DNA of 64,000 nucleotides from Rhodococcus sp. W8901 (GTDB taxonomy: Bacteria > Actinomycetota > Actinomycetes > Mycobacteriales > Mycobacteriaceae): positions 372,001 through 436,000 of the forward strand of contig NZ_CP054690.1 in the NCBI RefSeq assembly GCF_013348805.1. The letters run 5' to 3'. Under the pieces are notes generated by a model. It was not told where the DNA came from, did no database searches, and saw nothing but the letters and a program-made list of their open reading frames with translations. Below, in pieces: positions 32,963 to 43,591 of this stretch. Numbering within the stretch: the first letter of the stretch is position 1; each line of letters starts with the position of its first letter. Position numbers and translations under genes: made by a program.

Positions 32963-33892
32963 GTGACGACACCGATGCTCATCGCCCTCGGCCCGAAGCC
33001 CGACGACCTGCTGTCGGACGCCGTCGTCCGCGGTGGCGCTGAACTCGCGGACCTGGCGGACGCGCAGGCGCTCGTGTGGGACGGCGAGGACGCCACGAGT
33101 TTCCCGGCCGAGCTGCCCGAGTCGATTCGGTGGGTGCAACTCAACTCGGCCGGCGTGGAGCACTGGTTCGACGCCGGCGTCATCCAGCGGCACCCGGAGG
33201 TCGTGTGGACGTCGGCGGCCGGTGCCTTCTCGGCGACCGTCGCCGAGCACGCGTTCATGCTGCTGCTGGCGGGTGTCCGCGCGCTGCCCGAGCACCTGGC
33301 CGCGACCACGTGGCGGCAGCGCGAGTTCTTCGGCAAGGTCGGGACGCTGCGCGGGGCGCGGGTCGCGATCGTCGGGGCGGGTGGAATCGGGCGGGCGATG
33401 ATCCCGATGCTCGCCGCGGTCGGCGCGACGGTGATCGCGGTCAACCGCTCCGGCCGCCCGGTGCCCGGCGCCGCCGAGACGATCCCCGCCGACCGCGTCG
33501 ACGAGGTCTTCGGGCGGGTCGACCACGTCGTGGTCGCGGCCCCGGCAACCAACGAGACCCGGCACCTGGTCGGGGCCCGGCAGCTCGCCGAACTTGGCCC
33601 GCGGTCGTGGGTGATCAACGTCGCTCGGGGGTCGCTCGTCGACACCGATGCGCTGGTGACCGCGCTGCGGGACAACATGATCGGTGGCGCGGGACTGGAC
33701 GTCACCGACCCGGAACCGCTGCCCGACGGCCACCCGTTGTGGACGCTGCCGAACGCGATCATCACCCCGCACGACTCGAATCCGCCCTCGGTGCGCCACT
33801 CCGCGTTCGCCGAGCACGTCGCGGAGAACGTGCAGCGCTTCGTCGCGGGCGAGGAGTTGGTGGCGCGGATCGATGCGTCGGTGGGCTACTGA
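32963..33892 (+). CDS. D-isomer-specific 2-hydroxyacid dehydrogenase
   Basis: A 309-residue NAD(P)-dependent dehydrogenase. GTG 32963 has AAGGAG 6 bases upstream. The Rossmann motif VAIVGAGGIGRAM is near residues 133-145. The catalytic Arg lies in VINVARGSLVDTDAL, the Glu in LDVTDPEPLPDGHPLW, and the usual His region reads ITPHDSNPP. The substrate (glyoxylate, hydroxypyruvate or another 2-oxoacid) cannot be told from sequence. It follows the tRNA-Arg ghost repeat and stands alone. Confidence 0.9.
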   Translation: MTTPMLIALGPKPDDLLSDAVVRGGAELADLADAQALVWDGEDATSFPAELPESIRWVQLNSAGVEHWFDAGVIQRHPEVVWTSAAGAFSATVAEHAFMLLLAGVRALPEHLAATTWRQREFFGKVGTLRGARVAIVGAGGIGRAMIPMLAAVGATVIAVNRSGRPVPGAAETIPADRVDEVFGRVDHVVVAAPATNETRHLVGARQLAELGPRSWVINVARGSLVDTDALVTALRDNMIGGAGLDVTDPEPLPDGHPLWTLPNAIITPHDSNPPSVRHSAFAEHVAENVQRFVAGEELVARIDASVGY

Positions 33893-34078
33893 TCCGGGGT
33901 GACCCGTAACCGGTCGTGGTCGTCGCGGTGCTGCTGTTCTGGCTGTGCCAGCGGGCGAACTGTGTTCCCCGTGATGAAGTGGAGTTGCCACGCGTGCCAA
34001 GTCGGCCCGTGCGACCAGGTTCTCGTCACGTTTGCCCTCGTCACGGGTCCGGGAGAGTGGAACGGAGCGCGCACGTAC

Positions 34079-34867
34079 TCAGCTGAGGTGAAGGACGCGC
34101 GAGGCTTCGCGCGTGGCGTCGAGGACGAGCGGGGCGAAGTGCTCGAGCTTGCCCGAACGCGCGTCGCCGCACAGTGAGATCGCGGCCACCGGGCGGTCGC
34201 GGAGGTGGACCGCGGCGCCCACGCAGGCGACGCCGCGAACCGCCTCGCCGCGCTCGTAGGCCAGCCCCCGGCGATGGCGGATCCGCCCCAACTCCAGATG
34301 CAGCGCGGAGATGTCGGTGATCGTGCGGTCGGTGCAGCGGCTCAGCCGGTTCTCGTAGAGTCCGTCGACCCGCTCCGGGTCGAGCCACGCGAGCATCGAT
34401 TTTCCACCGGCGGTCGAGTAGGCGGGGCCGCGGCCACCGACGCGGGTCGGCAGCGTCGCGGCGAGGCGCCCGCCGACCTTGTCGAGGTAGACGCTCTGGC
34501 TGCGGTCCAGCACCGCCAGGTGGACCACGAGTCCGGTCTGCAGGTGCAGTTCGTGCAGTAGTGGCGCCGCCGCGGCGCGGATCTCGGTCTGGCTGTCGTC
34601 GTCGGCGGACAGGGCCATCGCGCGGCCCCCCAGGCAGTAGCCCGACGTCAGGTGCTCGAGCCAGTCCAACTGGACGAGTTTGTCGAGGATCCGGTGCACC
34701 GTCGAGCGGGGAAGTCGCGTGCGCCGGGTGACCTCCTCGAGGGTCAGCCGCGACGTGCGGCTGTCGAACGACTCGAGGATCAGGGTCGTGCGCTCGATCA
34801 TCGAGACCGGGGGTTCGCCGCGTAGTTCGCGGGAAGCCAGGGGGCTCCGCGACCCGCCGACCGTCAT
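34079..34867 (-). CDS. IclR-family transcriptional regulator
   Basis: A 262-residue IclR regulator. ATG 34867 follows GGAGGTGTCG. The N-terminal winged helix (LTLEEVTRRTRLPRSTVHRILDKL is interrupted for length; core helix RLPRSTVHRILDKL) binds DNA. The C-terminal effector domain has LVVHLAVLDRSQSVYLDKVGG and AYSTAGGKSMLAWLDPE. Members often control aromatic catabolism. It lies beside the pca regulator and pcaHG, so a role in protocatechuate or related pathways is likely but unproven. Confidence 0.88.
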   Translation of the reverse strand: MTVGGSRSPLASRELRGEPPVSMIERTTLILESFDSRTSRLTLEEVTRRTRLPRSTVHRILDKLVQLDWLEHLTSGYCLGGRAMALSADDDSQTEIRAAAAPLLHELHLQTGLVVHLAVLDRSQSVYLDKVGGRLAATLPTRVGGRGPAYSTAGGKSMLAWLDPERVDGLYENRLSRCTDRTITDISALHLELGRIRHRRGLAYERGEAVRGVACVGAAVHLRDRPVAAISLCGDARSGKLEHFAPLVLDATREASRVLHLS

Positions 34868-34973
34868 CGACACCTCCACGTCTCGCCTTGTCTGGTCAGC
34901 CGATTGTTCGGACTGGCCGGATACATCATTGCCGAGAGGTGATGTGGCCGACGAGTCTGCCGCCCGGTTACGG

Positions 34974-35930
34974 CTATCCGTCGGCGAGCTCCCGCAGGAT
35001 TCCGGCCAGTTCCTCGATGGCGGCGGAGGATTCCGCTGCGGGTCGTCGGAACAGCCCCACCGGCTCGGCGGTGCCCGGAGTCGGCTGCGGCAGCCGCACG
35101 AGAGTGCCGTCGTCGAGGTCGGTCTGCGGCACCCGCTCGGGGGTGAACCACACCGCATTGCCGCGGCGGGCGAGGGTGCGGGCCACGGTGACGTCGAGGG
35201 TTTCGACGCAGCCGGCCGGCAGGTGCAGGCCGTGCCGCTGCAGCAGCACCTCGGTGTGGTGACGCGGGACGGTGCCCGCCGTCGCGACCGCCAGGGGGTA
35301 CTCGAGCACCGCGGGCATCGATGCCGGACCCGTGGACGCGGTGAGCGGGTGGTCGGGGCGGACGATCAACGCCAGCGATTCGGTGTAGAGCAGTTCGAAG
35401 GCGACATCCTGCAGCGCAACGGGTTCGGTCATGCGTCCGAGCGCGAGGTCGAGTTCCCCGGCGCGCACCGCGGCGAGCAGGACCGCGTTGGACCCGGTGG
35501 TGACCTGGACTCCCACGCCGGGATACCGCTCGTGCAGGCGGGAGATCGCGGCCGGCAGTAGCACGCTGGCGACCGTCGGCAGGGCGCCGACCCGGATCGG
35601 TGCGCTGGGGGTGCCCGCGCCGGCGAGGGCCGACGCCGCCGACTCCATCGCGTCGGTCACCTCCACCGCGTGCCGCAGGAACTGCTCGCCCGCGGGGGTG
35701 AGCCGGGCGCCGTGCCGACCCCGGTCGACCAGGCGCGTCCCGGCGAGTGCCTCGAGCTCGTTGAGGGTCTTGGTCACCGCCGGCTGGGTCAGGTGCAGCC
35801 GCTCGGCGGCCCGGCCGAGGTTGCGCTCCTGTGCCACCGCGACGAAGCACGTGAGGTGCCGCAGCCGGATCCGGTGCAGCAGTCGGGACGCGACGGGGGA
35901 TTCGGGAGGCGGAACGAACCCGGCAGGCAT
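34974..35930 (-). CDS. LysR-family regulator, probable pca gene activator
   Basis: A 318-residue LysR regulator, start ATG 35930. The helix-turn-helix (LGRAAERLHLTQPAVTKTLN, about residues 38-57) and the segment RIRLRHLTCFVAVAQE, with ELEALAGTRLVDRG after it, resemble the PcaQ/CbsR branch. It is divergent from pcaH with a 95-base AT-rich gap that should hold its operator, so it probably responds to a protocatechuate-pathway intermediate and controls pcaHG. Regulation is inferred from layout. Confidence 0.85.
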   Translation of the reverse strand: MPAGFVPPPESPVASRLLHRIRLRHLTCFVAVAQERNLGRAAERLHLTQPAVTKTLNELEALAGTRLVDRGRHGARLTPAGEQFLRHAVEVTDAMESAASALAGAGTPSAPIRVGALPTVASVLLPAAISRLHERYPGVGVQVTTGSNAVLLAAVRAGELDLALGRMTEPVALQDVAFELLYTESLALIVRPDHPLTASTGPASMPAVLEYPLAVATAGTVPRHHTEVLLQRHGLHLPAGCVETLDVTVARTLARRGNAVWFTPERVPQTDLDDGTLVRLPQPTPGTAEPVGLFRRPAAESSAAIEELAGILRELADG

Positions 35931-35974
35931 AGCCGTAGGTTATGGAAATGAGCAGAAATGGTCAATTTACATGA

Positions 35975-37422
<1,448 letters not shown>

Positions 37423-37854
37423 TCAGGGGACGGTGACCGGCAGCACGGTGCCCTGCGCGACGGCGCACAGGCGGGTGCTGCCGTCGTCGGCCACCATCTC
37501 CAGCTCGCACCGGCACACCGCGCGGCGTCGTCCGGAGTGGATCACCCGCGCGGTGGCGCGCAGTGTCCTTCCCTGGGCGGGGCGCACGTACTCGATGGTC
37601 ATGCCGCCGGTGAGGACGCCGGGCCCCAGCGCCGTGCCGGCGGCGTAGGTGAGGGTGTTGTCGGCGGCGTAGGCGAGCACCCCGCCGTGCAGGAAACCGT
37701 TCTGCTGCAGCAGGTCCGGTCGGGCGTCGACCTCGAGAACGGCGCCGTCCGCGTCGAACGAGACCAGTCGGGCGCCGAGCAGGACGCTGAACGGCTGTGA
37801 TGCGAGATGGGTGCGGGCGTCCTCGACGCTGAGCCGTGCCCCGCTACTCGACAT
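37423..37854 (-). CDS. PaaI-like hotdog thioesterase
   Basis: A 143-residue hotdog-fold acyl-CoA thioesterase. The family motif QNGFLHGGVLAYAADN carries the catalytic Asn/Asp-His-Gly-Gly pattern. TGGMTIEYVRPAQGRTLRA is the following strand. It ends on the base next to the pcaG stop, on the opposite strand. Substrate unknown; such enzymes often rescue CoA in aromatic or phenylacetate breakdown. Confidence 0.87.
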   Translation of the reverse strand: MSSSGARLSVEDARTHLASQPFSVLLGARLVSFDADGAVLEVDARPDLLQQNGFLHGGVLAYAADNTLTYAAGTALGPGVLTGGMTIEYVRPAQGRTLRATARVIHSGRRRAVCRCELEMVADDGSTRLCAVAQGTVLPVTVP

Positions 37855-37884
37855 GGAACCTCCTCGGCGATGTTCGACTGTCCG

Positions 37885-38793
37885 TCATCGACTATCGCAC
37901 GTCAGCGACGGCGGTGCCGGTGACCAGTAGTCGAGCATCTCGGCGAACGTCTCGCACGCCGCGCCGGAGACGCCGTACGGCGCCTCGAGGTGCACGCCCA
38001 GCGGGAACCCCAGATCGTGGACCCCGTCGATCACGCGTCGGTAGAGATCCAGCAGCGCGTGTCGGCGCTGTTCCAGTGAACCGGCCGCAGTGTGGGCGAC
38101 GAATTCCTGTTCCTGCCGGACCAGTTCGTTGCCCGTGTCGTGGATGAGCCAATCGATCAGCCGCACCTGCCGCTCCATGCCGGGCACGTATCCGAACGAC
38201 AGCAGGATCTCCGGGCGGTGTGCGCTGCGCGCGGCGAACGTCTGCAGGAAGTCCACGATCCGGTCGGAGTACAGCAACTGGGTCAGCGCGAAGGTCGCGC
38301 CGCACTCGCATTTCTCGTCGAACCGGCCGACTTCGCCTCGGCGCGTGGGGATCATCACCACGCCGCGGTGGGGGATCAGGTCACGGAAGCGCATGAGCGC
38401 GTCCTGGGGCGTGATCCCCGGCGCGGCGGCGACCGGCATGCCGTGCGGCTTGCCGACGAAGGTGATGCCGTCCATGCCGGCGTCGCGCAACCGCCGCACG
38501 CGGTCGGTGAGTTGGCGTTCGTCCTGGAACACCGTGACCTGCGTGCACAGGCCCGCGACCGGGCCGAGCGCCGGACGGACCGCCGCCCAGAAGTCCAGCA
38601 CGTCCATCCGCGGCGTCAGCGCGACGGGCCGATCCGCGTCCTCGGCGACGATGCCGGGCAGCATCACGTGGCTCACACGGCCGGTGAGCCCGTGGCGCCG
38701 ACAGTGTTCGGCGGCCGCGCCGGTCTCCTGCCCGGCCCGGTCCGTGCCGCCGTCGAGTTCCGGTGGCACCAGTTCCAGTGCCACCGTGTTCAT
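37885..38793 (-). CDS. methylenetetrahydrofolate-reductase-like protein
   Basis: A 302-residue TIM-barrel protein of the MTHFR family, which normally reduces 5,10-methylene-THF to 5-methyl-THF with FAD. The N-terminus reads VALELVPPELDGG where classical enzymes have SFEFFPPKT. HVMLPGIVAEDADR, GITFVGKPHGMP and CGATFALTQLLYSD parallel barrel strands of the family. ATG 38793 overlaps the upstream methyltransferase stop (ATGA). As the third gene of a coupled operon with two SAM methyltransferases it may supply or dispose of one-carbon units; the substrate is unknown. Confidence 0.75.
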   Translation of the reverse strand: MNTVALELVPPELDGGTDRAGQETGAAAEHCRRHGLTGRVSHVMLPGIVAEDADRPVALTPRMDVLDFWAAVRPALGPVAGLCTQVTVFQDERQLTDRVRRLRDAGMDGITFVGKPHGMPVAAAPGITPQDALMRFRDLIPHRGVVMIPTRRGEVGRFDEKCECGATFALTQLLYSDRIVDFLQTFAARSAHRPEILLSFGYVPGMERQVRLIDWLIHDTGNELVRQEQEFVAHTAAGSLEQRRHALLDLYRRVIDGVHDLGFPLGVHLEAPYGVSGAACETFAEMLDYWSPAPPSLTCDSR

Positions 38794-39566
38794 TGCGCGC
38801 GTACGGCCGTGGCCAGCCAGGCCGGGGCGAGGAGACGGTCCTGGGCGTCGTAGCCGAGTCTGTCGGCGACGGCGGCCAGCGGCGCGTCGGCCTGCCCGGC
38901 CATGTCGCCGCGGGTCATCGCGGTGGTGTACGTGGTGCGTTCGAGCCGTCTTATCGCCCATCCCGCACCCGCGAGCGTGTCGCGGAGGTTGCCTTCGCTG
39001 ATCCGGAAGGGGCCGGGGAACTCGTCCGGAACCAGGTCCGAGAAACACAGGAGATGCAGTCGCGCGCCCGGTCGGCAGGCGCGGTGCAGCGCCGCGACGT
39101 AGCGGTGGCGCGTGTCCTCGTCGAAGCAGTGGTACAGCGCGCTGTCGATCGCGGTGGTGAATCGGTCGGTGTAGCCGGTCAGGGTGAGGGCATCGGCGAC
39201 GTCGAAGTGGACGGCCTTCTCGAGCCCGCGCAGTCGGGCGCGTTCGCGGGCGATGTCGATCGCGGCGGGCGCGGCGTCGAGCCCGCAGACCCGGTATCCG
39301 CGGTCTGCGAGGAATATCGTGTTTTCGCCCGGCCCGCAACCGATGTCGAGAACCTCGCTCGCGATCTGACCGTCGGCCTCGAGGTTGCGGATCACCGGCT
39401 GGGCCTCGCCGATGTCCCACGGCACCTTGTCGAGCTGGAACCCGGGGTGTTGTGCGGTCTCGGTGGGCTGCGGGTTCTGGTTGAGGGCGTCGAAGTCGCC
39501 GCGATACAGCGCATCGAAGTCGGCGGGACCCGGTGGGGTGGGTGGTTGGGGCGCATTCGCGTTCAC
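38790..39566 (-). CDS. SAM-dependent methyltransferase (second gene of coupled operon)
   Basis: A 258-residue class I methyltransferase. GTG 39566 (AAGGAA upstream) overlaps the stop of the previous gene by GTGA. Motif I is EVLDIGCGPGENTIFLADRG, and motif II the acidic LDAAPAAIDIAR. Before it the protein carries DFDALYRGDFDALNQ, a segment common in thiopurine/tellurite-type methyltransferases, followed by VPWDIGEAQP. Substrate unknown. Its stop overlaps the start of the MTHFR-like gene. Confidence 0.85.
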   Translation of the reverse strand: MNANAPQPPTPPGPADFDALYRGDFDALNQNPQPTETAQHPGFQLDKVPWDIGEAQPVIRNLEADGQIASEVLDIGCGPGENTIFLADRGYRVCGLDAAPAAIDIARERARLRGLEKAVHFDVADALTLTGYTDRFTTAIDSALYHCFDEDTRHRYVAALHRACRPGARLHLLCFSDLVPDEFPGPFRISEGNLRDTLAGAGWAIRRLERTTYTTAMTRGDMAGQADAPLAAVADRLGYDAQDRLLAPAWLATAVRAQ

Positions 39567-40381
39567 TTGCTGTTCCTTCCCGACGAGGCGGATGTCGAAT
39601 CCTGGGTGGAGGCCGGGGCGCGGGCTCGCACGGTGAGCATGTTGCACCGCTGCCGGGTGTAGATCCGTTCACAGCCGAGCTGCTCGAGCAGGATGGCCGG
39701 GCCATCCGGGGCGAACATGCGTGCGCCGCCGAAACGTTCGGCCAGGTCCGTCAGCGGGCGGGCGACCACCGCGGCGGGTCCGTCGGGTCGGCACGGGACC
39801 ATCACCAGCAGCCATCCGCCCGGTTTCACGATCCGGATCATCTCGGTCAGGGCGTCGACCGGTTCGGGCACGAGCATGATCACCAATGTGGCGCAGGCCG
39901 CGTCGGCGCAGTCGTCGCGCAACGGGAGGTGTGTCGCGTTTCCGCGGAGAAGTCCGATGTTCGGACGGGGCCGCTGACCCGCTCGCGCCAACATCGGCGC
40001 CGACAGGTCCACCCCGACCGCCAGCCCGTGCGGGCCGACCGCGTCGGCCAAGGTGGTGGTGACGTTGCCGGGCCCACAACCGACGTCGACGACCGTCTGC
40101 CCCGGTCGCAACCGGAGTTGGGCGGCGACGGTCGAGAATCCGGGGGCCATCACGGCGGCGGTCACCCGTTGCATTCGTTGGTACATCGCCGCGCCGAGCG
40201 ACGTCTGCCACGCGGCCTGCGCGCGCCCCGGTGGGGGAACGGTCTCACCGGGCAGCGTGTCGAAATACCCGTCCGCCGTCGGCACCCACGTCACACCCGG
40301 CCGCAGCAGCTTTTCCAGCCGCTGCGGGGTCGCGAGGGTCGAGATCTGTTCCGGCTCCGTCGATCGATCCACGTGGATCAT
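39563..40381 (-). CDS. SAM-dependent methyltransferase (first gene of coupled operon)
   Basis: A 272-residue class I methyltransferase of the UbiE/Methyltransf_11 type. ATG 40381 follows AGGGAG directly. Motif I is TVVDVGCGPGNVTTTLADAV; NATHLPLRDDCADAACATLV and IRIVKPGGWLLVMVP are later motifs. An N-terminal extension of about 80 residues (LEKLLRPGVTWVPTADGYFD) precedes the fold. It leads a three-gene, 4-base-overlap operon with a second methyltransferase and an MTHFR-like enzyme, suggesting stepwise modification of one substrate. Confidence 0.85.
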   Translation of the reverse strand: MIHVDRSTEPEQISTLATPQRLEKLLRPGVTWVPTADGYFDTLPGETVPPPGRAQAAWQTSLGAAMYQRMQRVTAAVMAPGFSTVAAQLRLRPGQTVVDVGCGPGNVTTTLADAVGPHGLAVGVDLSAPMLARAGQRPRPNIGLLRGNATHLPLRDDCADAACATLVIMLVPEPVDALTEMIRIVKPGGWLLVMVPCRPDGPAAVVARPLTDLAERFGGARMFAPDGPAILLEQLGCERIYTRQRCNMLTVRARAPASTQDSTSASSGRNSK

Positions 40382-40542
40382 CTCCCTGGATTGCACCTGC
40401 CGAGGCCCGCCGCTGCCTCGGTCACACGGGCGACAGGTCCACTCCCGATGGTACCGAGAACCCGGTGACTGTCGGGGTGGCCGACGGCGACGCCCCCGCC
40501 GACAGGTGTCGGCGGGGGCGTCGAATTCGAATGGGTGAGGCG

Positions 40543-41640
40543 CTACTTCTTCGCCGCGGGCGCGGGCAGCTCGAGTCCCCGCTCGGTGAGGACGGTGCGC
40601 AGGCGGTCGGGGTAGTCGGTGATGATGCCGTCGACGTCGAGGTCCATCAGGGCATGCATGGTCTCGGGGTCGTCGACGGTCCACGGGATGACCTTGATGT
40701 CACGTGCGTGGGCCGAGTCGACCATCTCCTTCGTCACGTACAGCGTGAAGTTCGGGTCGGACACCTTGCCGTTCTGCGGGGTGCCCTGCACCGGCGAGTA
40801 CGCCGACGCGCCGAACGTGGAGATCGCCGCGATGGCGTCGCCGCCGAAGTCGTCGATGTCGAGCCCGCCCAGCCACGGCGAGGCGCCGTCCTTGCCGATC
40901 TGCAGGAAGTCGCCGTTGGTGAGCGCGACGAGCGGGACGGACGGCGCGAGCTGACGGGTGAGCATGAGCGATCCCCAGTCGAAGCTCTGGATCGTGACGC
41001 GGTCGAGCATCCCGGCGTCGCGGATGGTGTTCAGCACGGTGCCGACGAACAGCTCACGGGGCGCGGTCTCCGACGGCGCGCCGGCCTCCACCTTGGTCTC
41101 GATGTTCATCTTGACGTCGGGGGCGTTGTACGACTTCACCAGATCGAGCACCTCGGTGAGGGTCTGCATCTTCGCGCCCGGGACCGTCTGCTGACCGGGG
41201 TGGTCGGCGAGCCGCAGCGAGCCGCAGTCCATGGTCTTGATCTGCTCGAGCGTCAGGTCCTTGATGTACTTGCCGACGTAGGGGAACTCCGGATCGCCCG
41301 GGGTTGCCGGGGCGGTGTCCTGACACTTCTTGTTCGAGATCTTGCGGTCGTGGGTGACGACGGCGATGCCGTCCTCGGTGACCTGCGTGTCCAGTTCCAG
41401 TGTGCTGACACCCATTTCGAGCGCGTTGGAGAAGGCGGCGAGGCTGCTCTCGGTGTACAGGCCGAGGCCGCCGCGGTGCGCCTGGACATCGAAGGTGGGC
41501 TCGGCCGGGGCGCTGCTGCCCGCCGATCCGAACCAGTCGAGGCTGCCGGTGGCGGACGCGGTGGCCGGGGCGAGGGCCGCGAGTGGCAGCGCGGCGAAGG
41601 AGGTGACCGCAAGTGCGGAGATGGCCCGACGAAGATTCAT
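40543..41640 (-). CDS. secreted glycerophosphodiester phosphodiesterase
   Basis: A 365-residue exported GDPD. The signal peptide is NLRRAISALAVTSFAALPLA to about ATASA. The catalytic HRG lies in DVQAHRGGLGLYTESSLAAF, with Glu and Asp in LELDTQVTEDG and His in VVTHDRKISN. The C-terminal VIPWTVDDPETMHALMDLDV closes the barrel. It hydrolyses glycerophosphodiesters outside the cytoplasm, yielding glycerol 3-phosphate and an alcohol. It stands alone and is divergent from the aldose epimerase pseudogene. Confidence 0.92.
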   Translation of the reverse strand: MNLRRAISALAVTSFAALPLAALAPATASATGSLDWFGSAGSSAPAEPTFDVQAHRGGLGLYTESSLAAFSNALEMGVSTLELDTQVTEDGIAVVTHDRKISNKKCQDTAPATPGDPEFPYVGKYIKDLTLEQIKTMDCGSLRLADHPGQQTVPGAKMQTLTEVLDLVKSYNAPDVKMNIETKVEAGAPSETAPRELFVGTVLNTIRDAGMLDRVTIQSFDWGSLMLTRQLAPSVPLVALTNGDFLQIGKDGASPWLGGLDIDDFGGDAIAAISTFGASAYSPVQGTPQNGKVSDPNFTLYVTKEMVDSAHARDIKVIPWTVDDPETMHALMDLDVDGIITDYPDRLRTVLTERGLELPAPAAKK

Positions 41641-41729
41641 GCCGCGAAAGCTATGCGGAGGCCGTGGCCGCCCGATGGTCGTCAGGTGAACGACGAGTAT
41701 TGATTCGGTCTATTTCCGGAATCGGAGGC

Positions 41730-42549
41730 ATGATGTCCGCCATGTTCAGTGACACCGAAAATGGCGATCTCGCAATAGAAGCCGGTGACATTCGCGTCGG
41801 GATCTCGCCACGGCGCGGCGGCGCGATCACCCGCCTCGTCATCGACGGGGCTGAACTACTCGCGCAGGGCGACGGGTACGGGTGCTTCCCCATGGCGCCG
41901 TGGTGCGGGCGAATCGACAACGGCCAGTTGTCCGTCGGCTCGGTGACGCATCACTTCCCGCTCAATGCGGGCCCCCACGCCATCCACGGCACGGTACGGG
42001 ACGGCGAATGGGACGTCGTCGACGCATCCGCCACACACGTGACGTTGCGGCAAGCGCTGGCCCCGCCGTGGCCGTTCGCGGGTCGGGTGACCCAGAGATT
42101 CCGCCTGACCGAGGACTTCCTCGACCTCTCCATGGAGGTGACCGCGGAATCGGATCCCTTTCCCGCACAGGTCGGGTGGCACCCGTGGTTCACACGCCAC
42201 CTGCGCCGCGACACCGAGCCTGTTCGGATCGATTTCGCGCCCGACTGGCAAGAACTACGCGGCCCCGACTACCTTCCGTAGGGGCGCGCGGATCGCCCCC
42301 AGGCCGGGACCGTGGGACGACTGCTTCGGGATGGTCGACGGCGTGCACGTGGTACTGACGTGGCCGAGTCTGCTCCGGTTGGAACTCGGTAGCCCCGAGC
42401 AGTGGGTAGTGGTCTACGACATGGAAGATGACGCCGTCTGCGTCGAGCCGCAATCGGGACCACCCAACGGGGTCAACACGATGCCGCAACTCGTGACGCC
42501 GGAATCTCCCCTCGTTGCCGACTGCCGATGGACGTGGACGCGGCTCTGA
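41730..42549 (+). pseudogene. aldose 1-epimerase family gene, frameshifted
   Basis: The first frame begins at ATG 41730 and encodes most of a galactose-mutarotase-like protein (APWCGRIDNGQLSVG, AGPHAIHGTVRDGEW and VGWHPWFTRHLRR, carrying catalytic His residues). It stops at TAG 42279-42281. The remaining C-terminus continues in another frame as RIAPRPGPWDDCFGMVDG to CRWTWTRL, stop at 42549. One extra base near CCGTAGGGGCG accounts for the break and creates the stop. Without it the protein would be about 272 residues, normal for the family. Real inactivation or base-call error. Confidence 0.8.
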
Positions 42550-42578
42550 GCCGCCGTGGAGTGCGGACAGGTGTGCCC

Positions 42579-43541
42579 CTATGCGTCCGGTCGGGTGTTG
42601 ACCGCGATCAGGTCACGCATCCGTTGGAGCAGTGAGTCGCGCACCTCGGGTGGGGAGAGCACTTCGATGGTGGCCCCCAGGCCCAGGAGGTAGGTGACGA
42701 GCATATCGGTGTCGTTGCCGCCGATGACGACGATCGTGGAATCGGAGCCTCGAGCGGTATGCGTTCCGATCGTCGGTGGGACCACTGCCCGAGCACGCTC
42801 CATCGGTAGGGGGAGACGAATGGTCGCGTAGATCGGGTACACGACGCTGGAGATTCCTTCTGCCACAAATATTTCCGGATCCGGTGCGTCCAACGGCTCG
42901 GCCCGGCTGCCCGTGGTGCGGGTTTCGAGCACGCGATCCGCCCGGAAGCTGCGCCATGCCCCCTTCGACACGTCCTTGGCCACCAGGTACCAACGGCGGT
43001 TCCGTCGAACGAGGCGATATGCGTCCACCTCTCGAACGGAGTCCAACCCGCCGTGATTTCGGTAGGCCAGCACGAGCCGCTCGAATCGGCGGCATGCCGT
43101 CGCCAATCGCAGCAGGATGTCCGGATCGATCTGTGGCTCGCCGGCCTGTGCCGAATGCACGATCACGGTATCCATCGCACGCAGCCGGTCGGCCACACTC
43201 GCAGGCAGTACCCGGTGCAGTTTGAACAGCGCGGACAGCACGGCCTGATCACCGCCCAGCACGCCGGTGCCGGCCGCTTCGCGCAGCGCGACCGCCACCG
43301 CGAGCGCCTCGTCGTCATCGAGCACGAAGGGCGGAATCTGGCGACCGGATCCCAGCCGGTACCCGCCCCATGGTCCCGGATCCGATTCCACGACGTAGCC
43401 GAGTTCCCGCAACCGCGCGACGTCACGACGGATGGTCCGCGCATCGACATTCATCCGATTCGCCAACTCGGCGGAAGTCCATTGCACACGAGTGGACAGC
43501 AGGGCCAGCAGGTCGAGCAGCCGGGCAGAGGTACCGATCAC
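42579..43541 (-). CDS. WYL-domain transcriptional regulator (YafY type)
   Basis: A 320-residue regulator, start ATG 43541. An N-terminal HTH_11/DeoR-type winged helix (TSAELANRMNVDARTIRRDV, residues about 22-41, then RLRELGYVVES) precedes GYRLGSG and a WYL domain (RRNRRWYLVAKDVSKGAWRSFRADRV). WYL proteins sense small ligands or nucleic acids. It is divergent from the VOC gene 50 bases away, a common arrangement in which the regulator controls its neighbour. Confidence 0.88.
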   Translation of the reverse strand: MIGTSARLLDLLALLSTRVQWTSAELANRMNVDARTIRRDVARLRELGYVVESDPGPWGGYRLGSGRQIPPFVLDDDEALAVAVALREAAGTGVLGGDQAVLSALFKLHRVLPASVADRLRAMDTVIVHSAQAGEPQIDPDILLRLATACRRFERLVLAYRNHGGLDSVREVDAYRLVRRNRRWYLVAKDVSKGAWRSFRADRVLETRTTGSRAEPLDAPDPEIFVAEGISSVVYPIYATIRLPLPMERARAVVPPTIGTHTARGSDSTIVVIGGNDTDMLVTYLLGLGATIEVLSPPEVRDSLLQRMRDLIAVNTRPDA

Positions 43542-43591
43542 AACACCATCTTCCCGAACAACCAGGACAGTAACTGTCCTTATCGGCTTCT

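Noticed and set aside
32675-34000. Long reverse frame of 441 codons
   Set aside because: It is the antisense shadow of the 2-hydroxyacid dehydrogenase gene in GC-rich DNA and includes a tRNA-like false motif.
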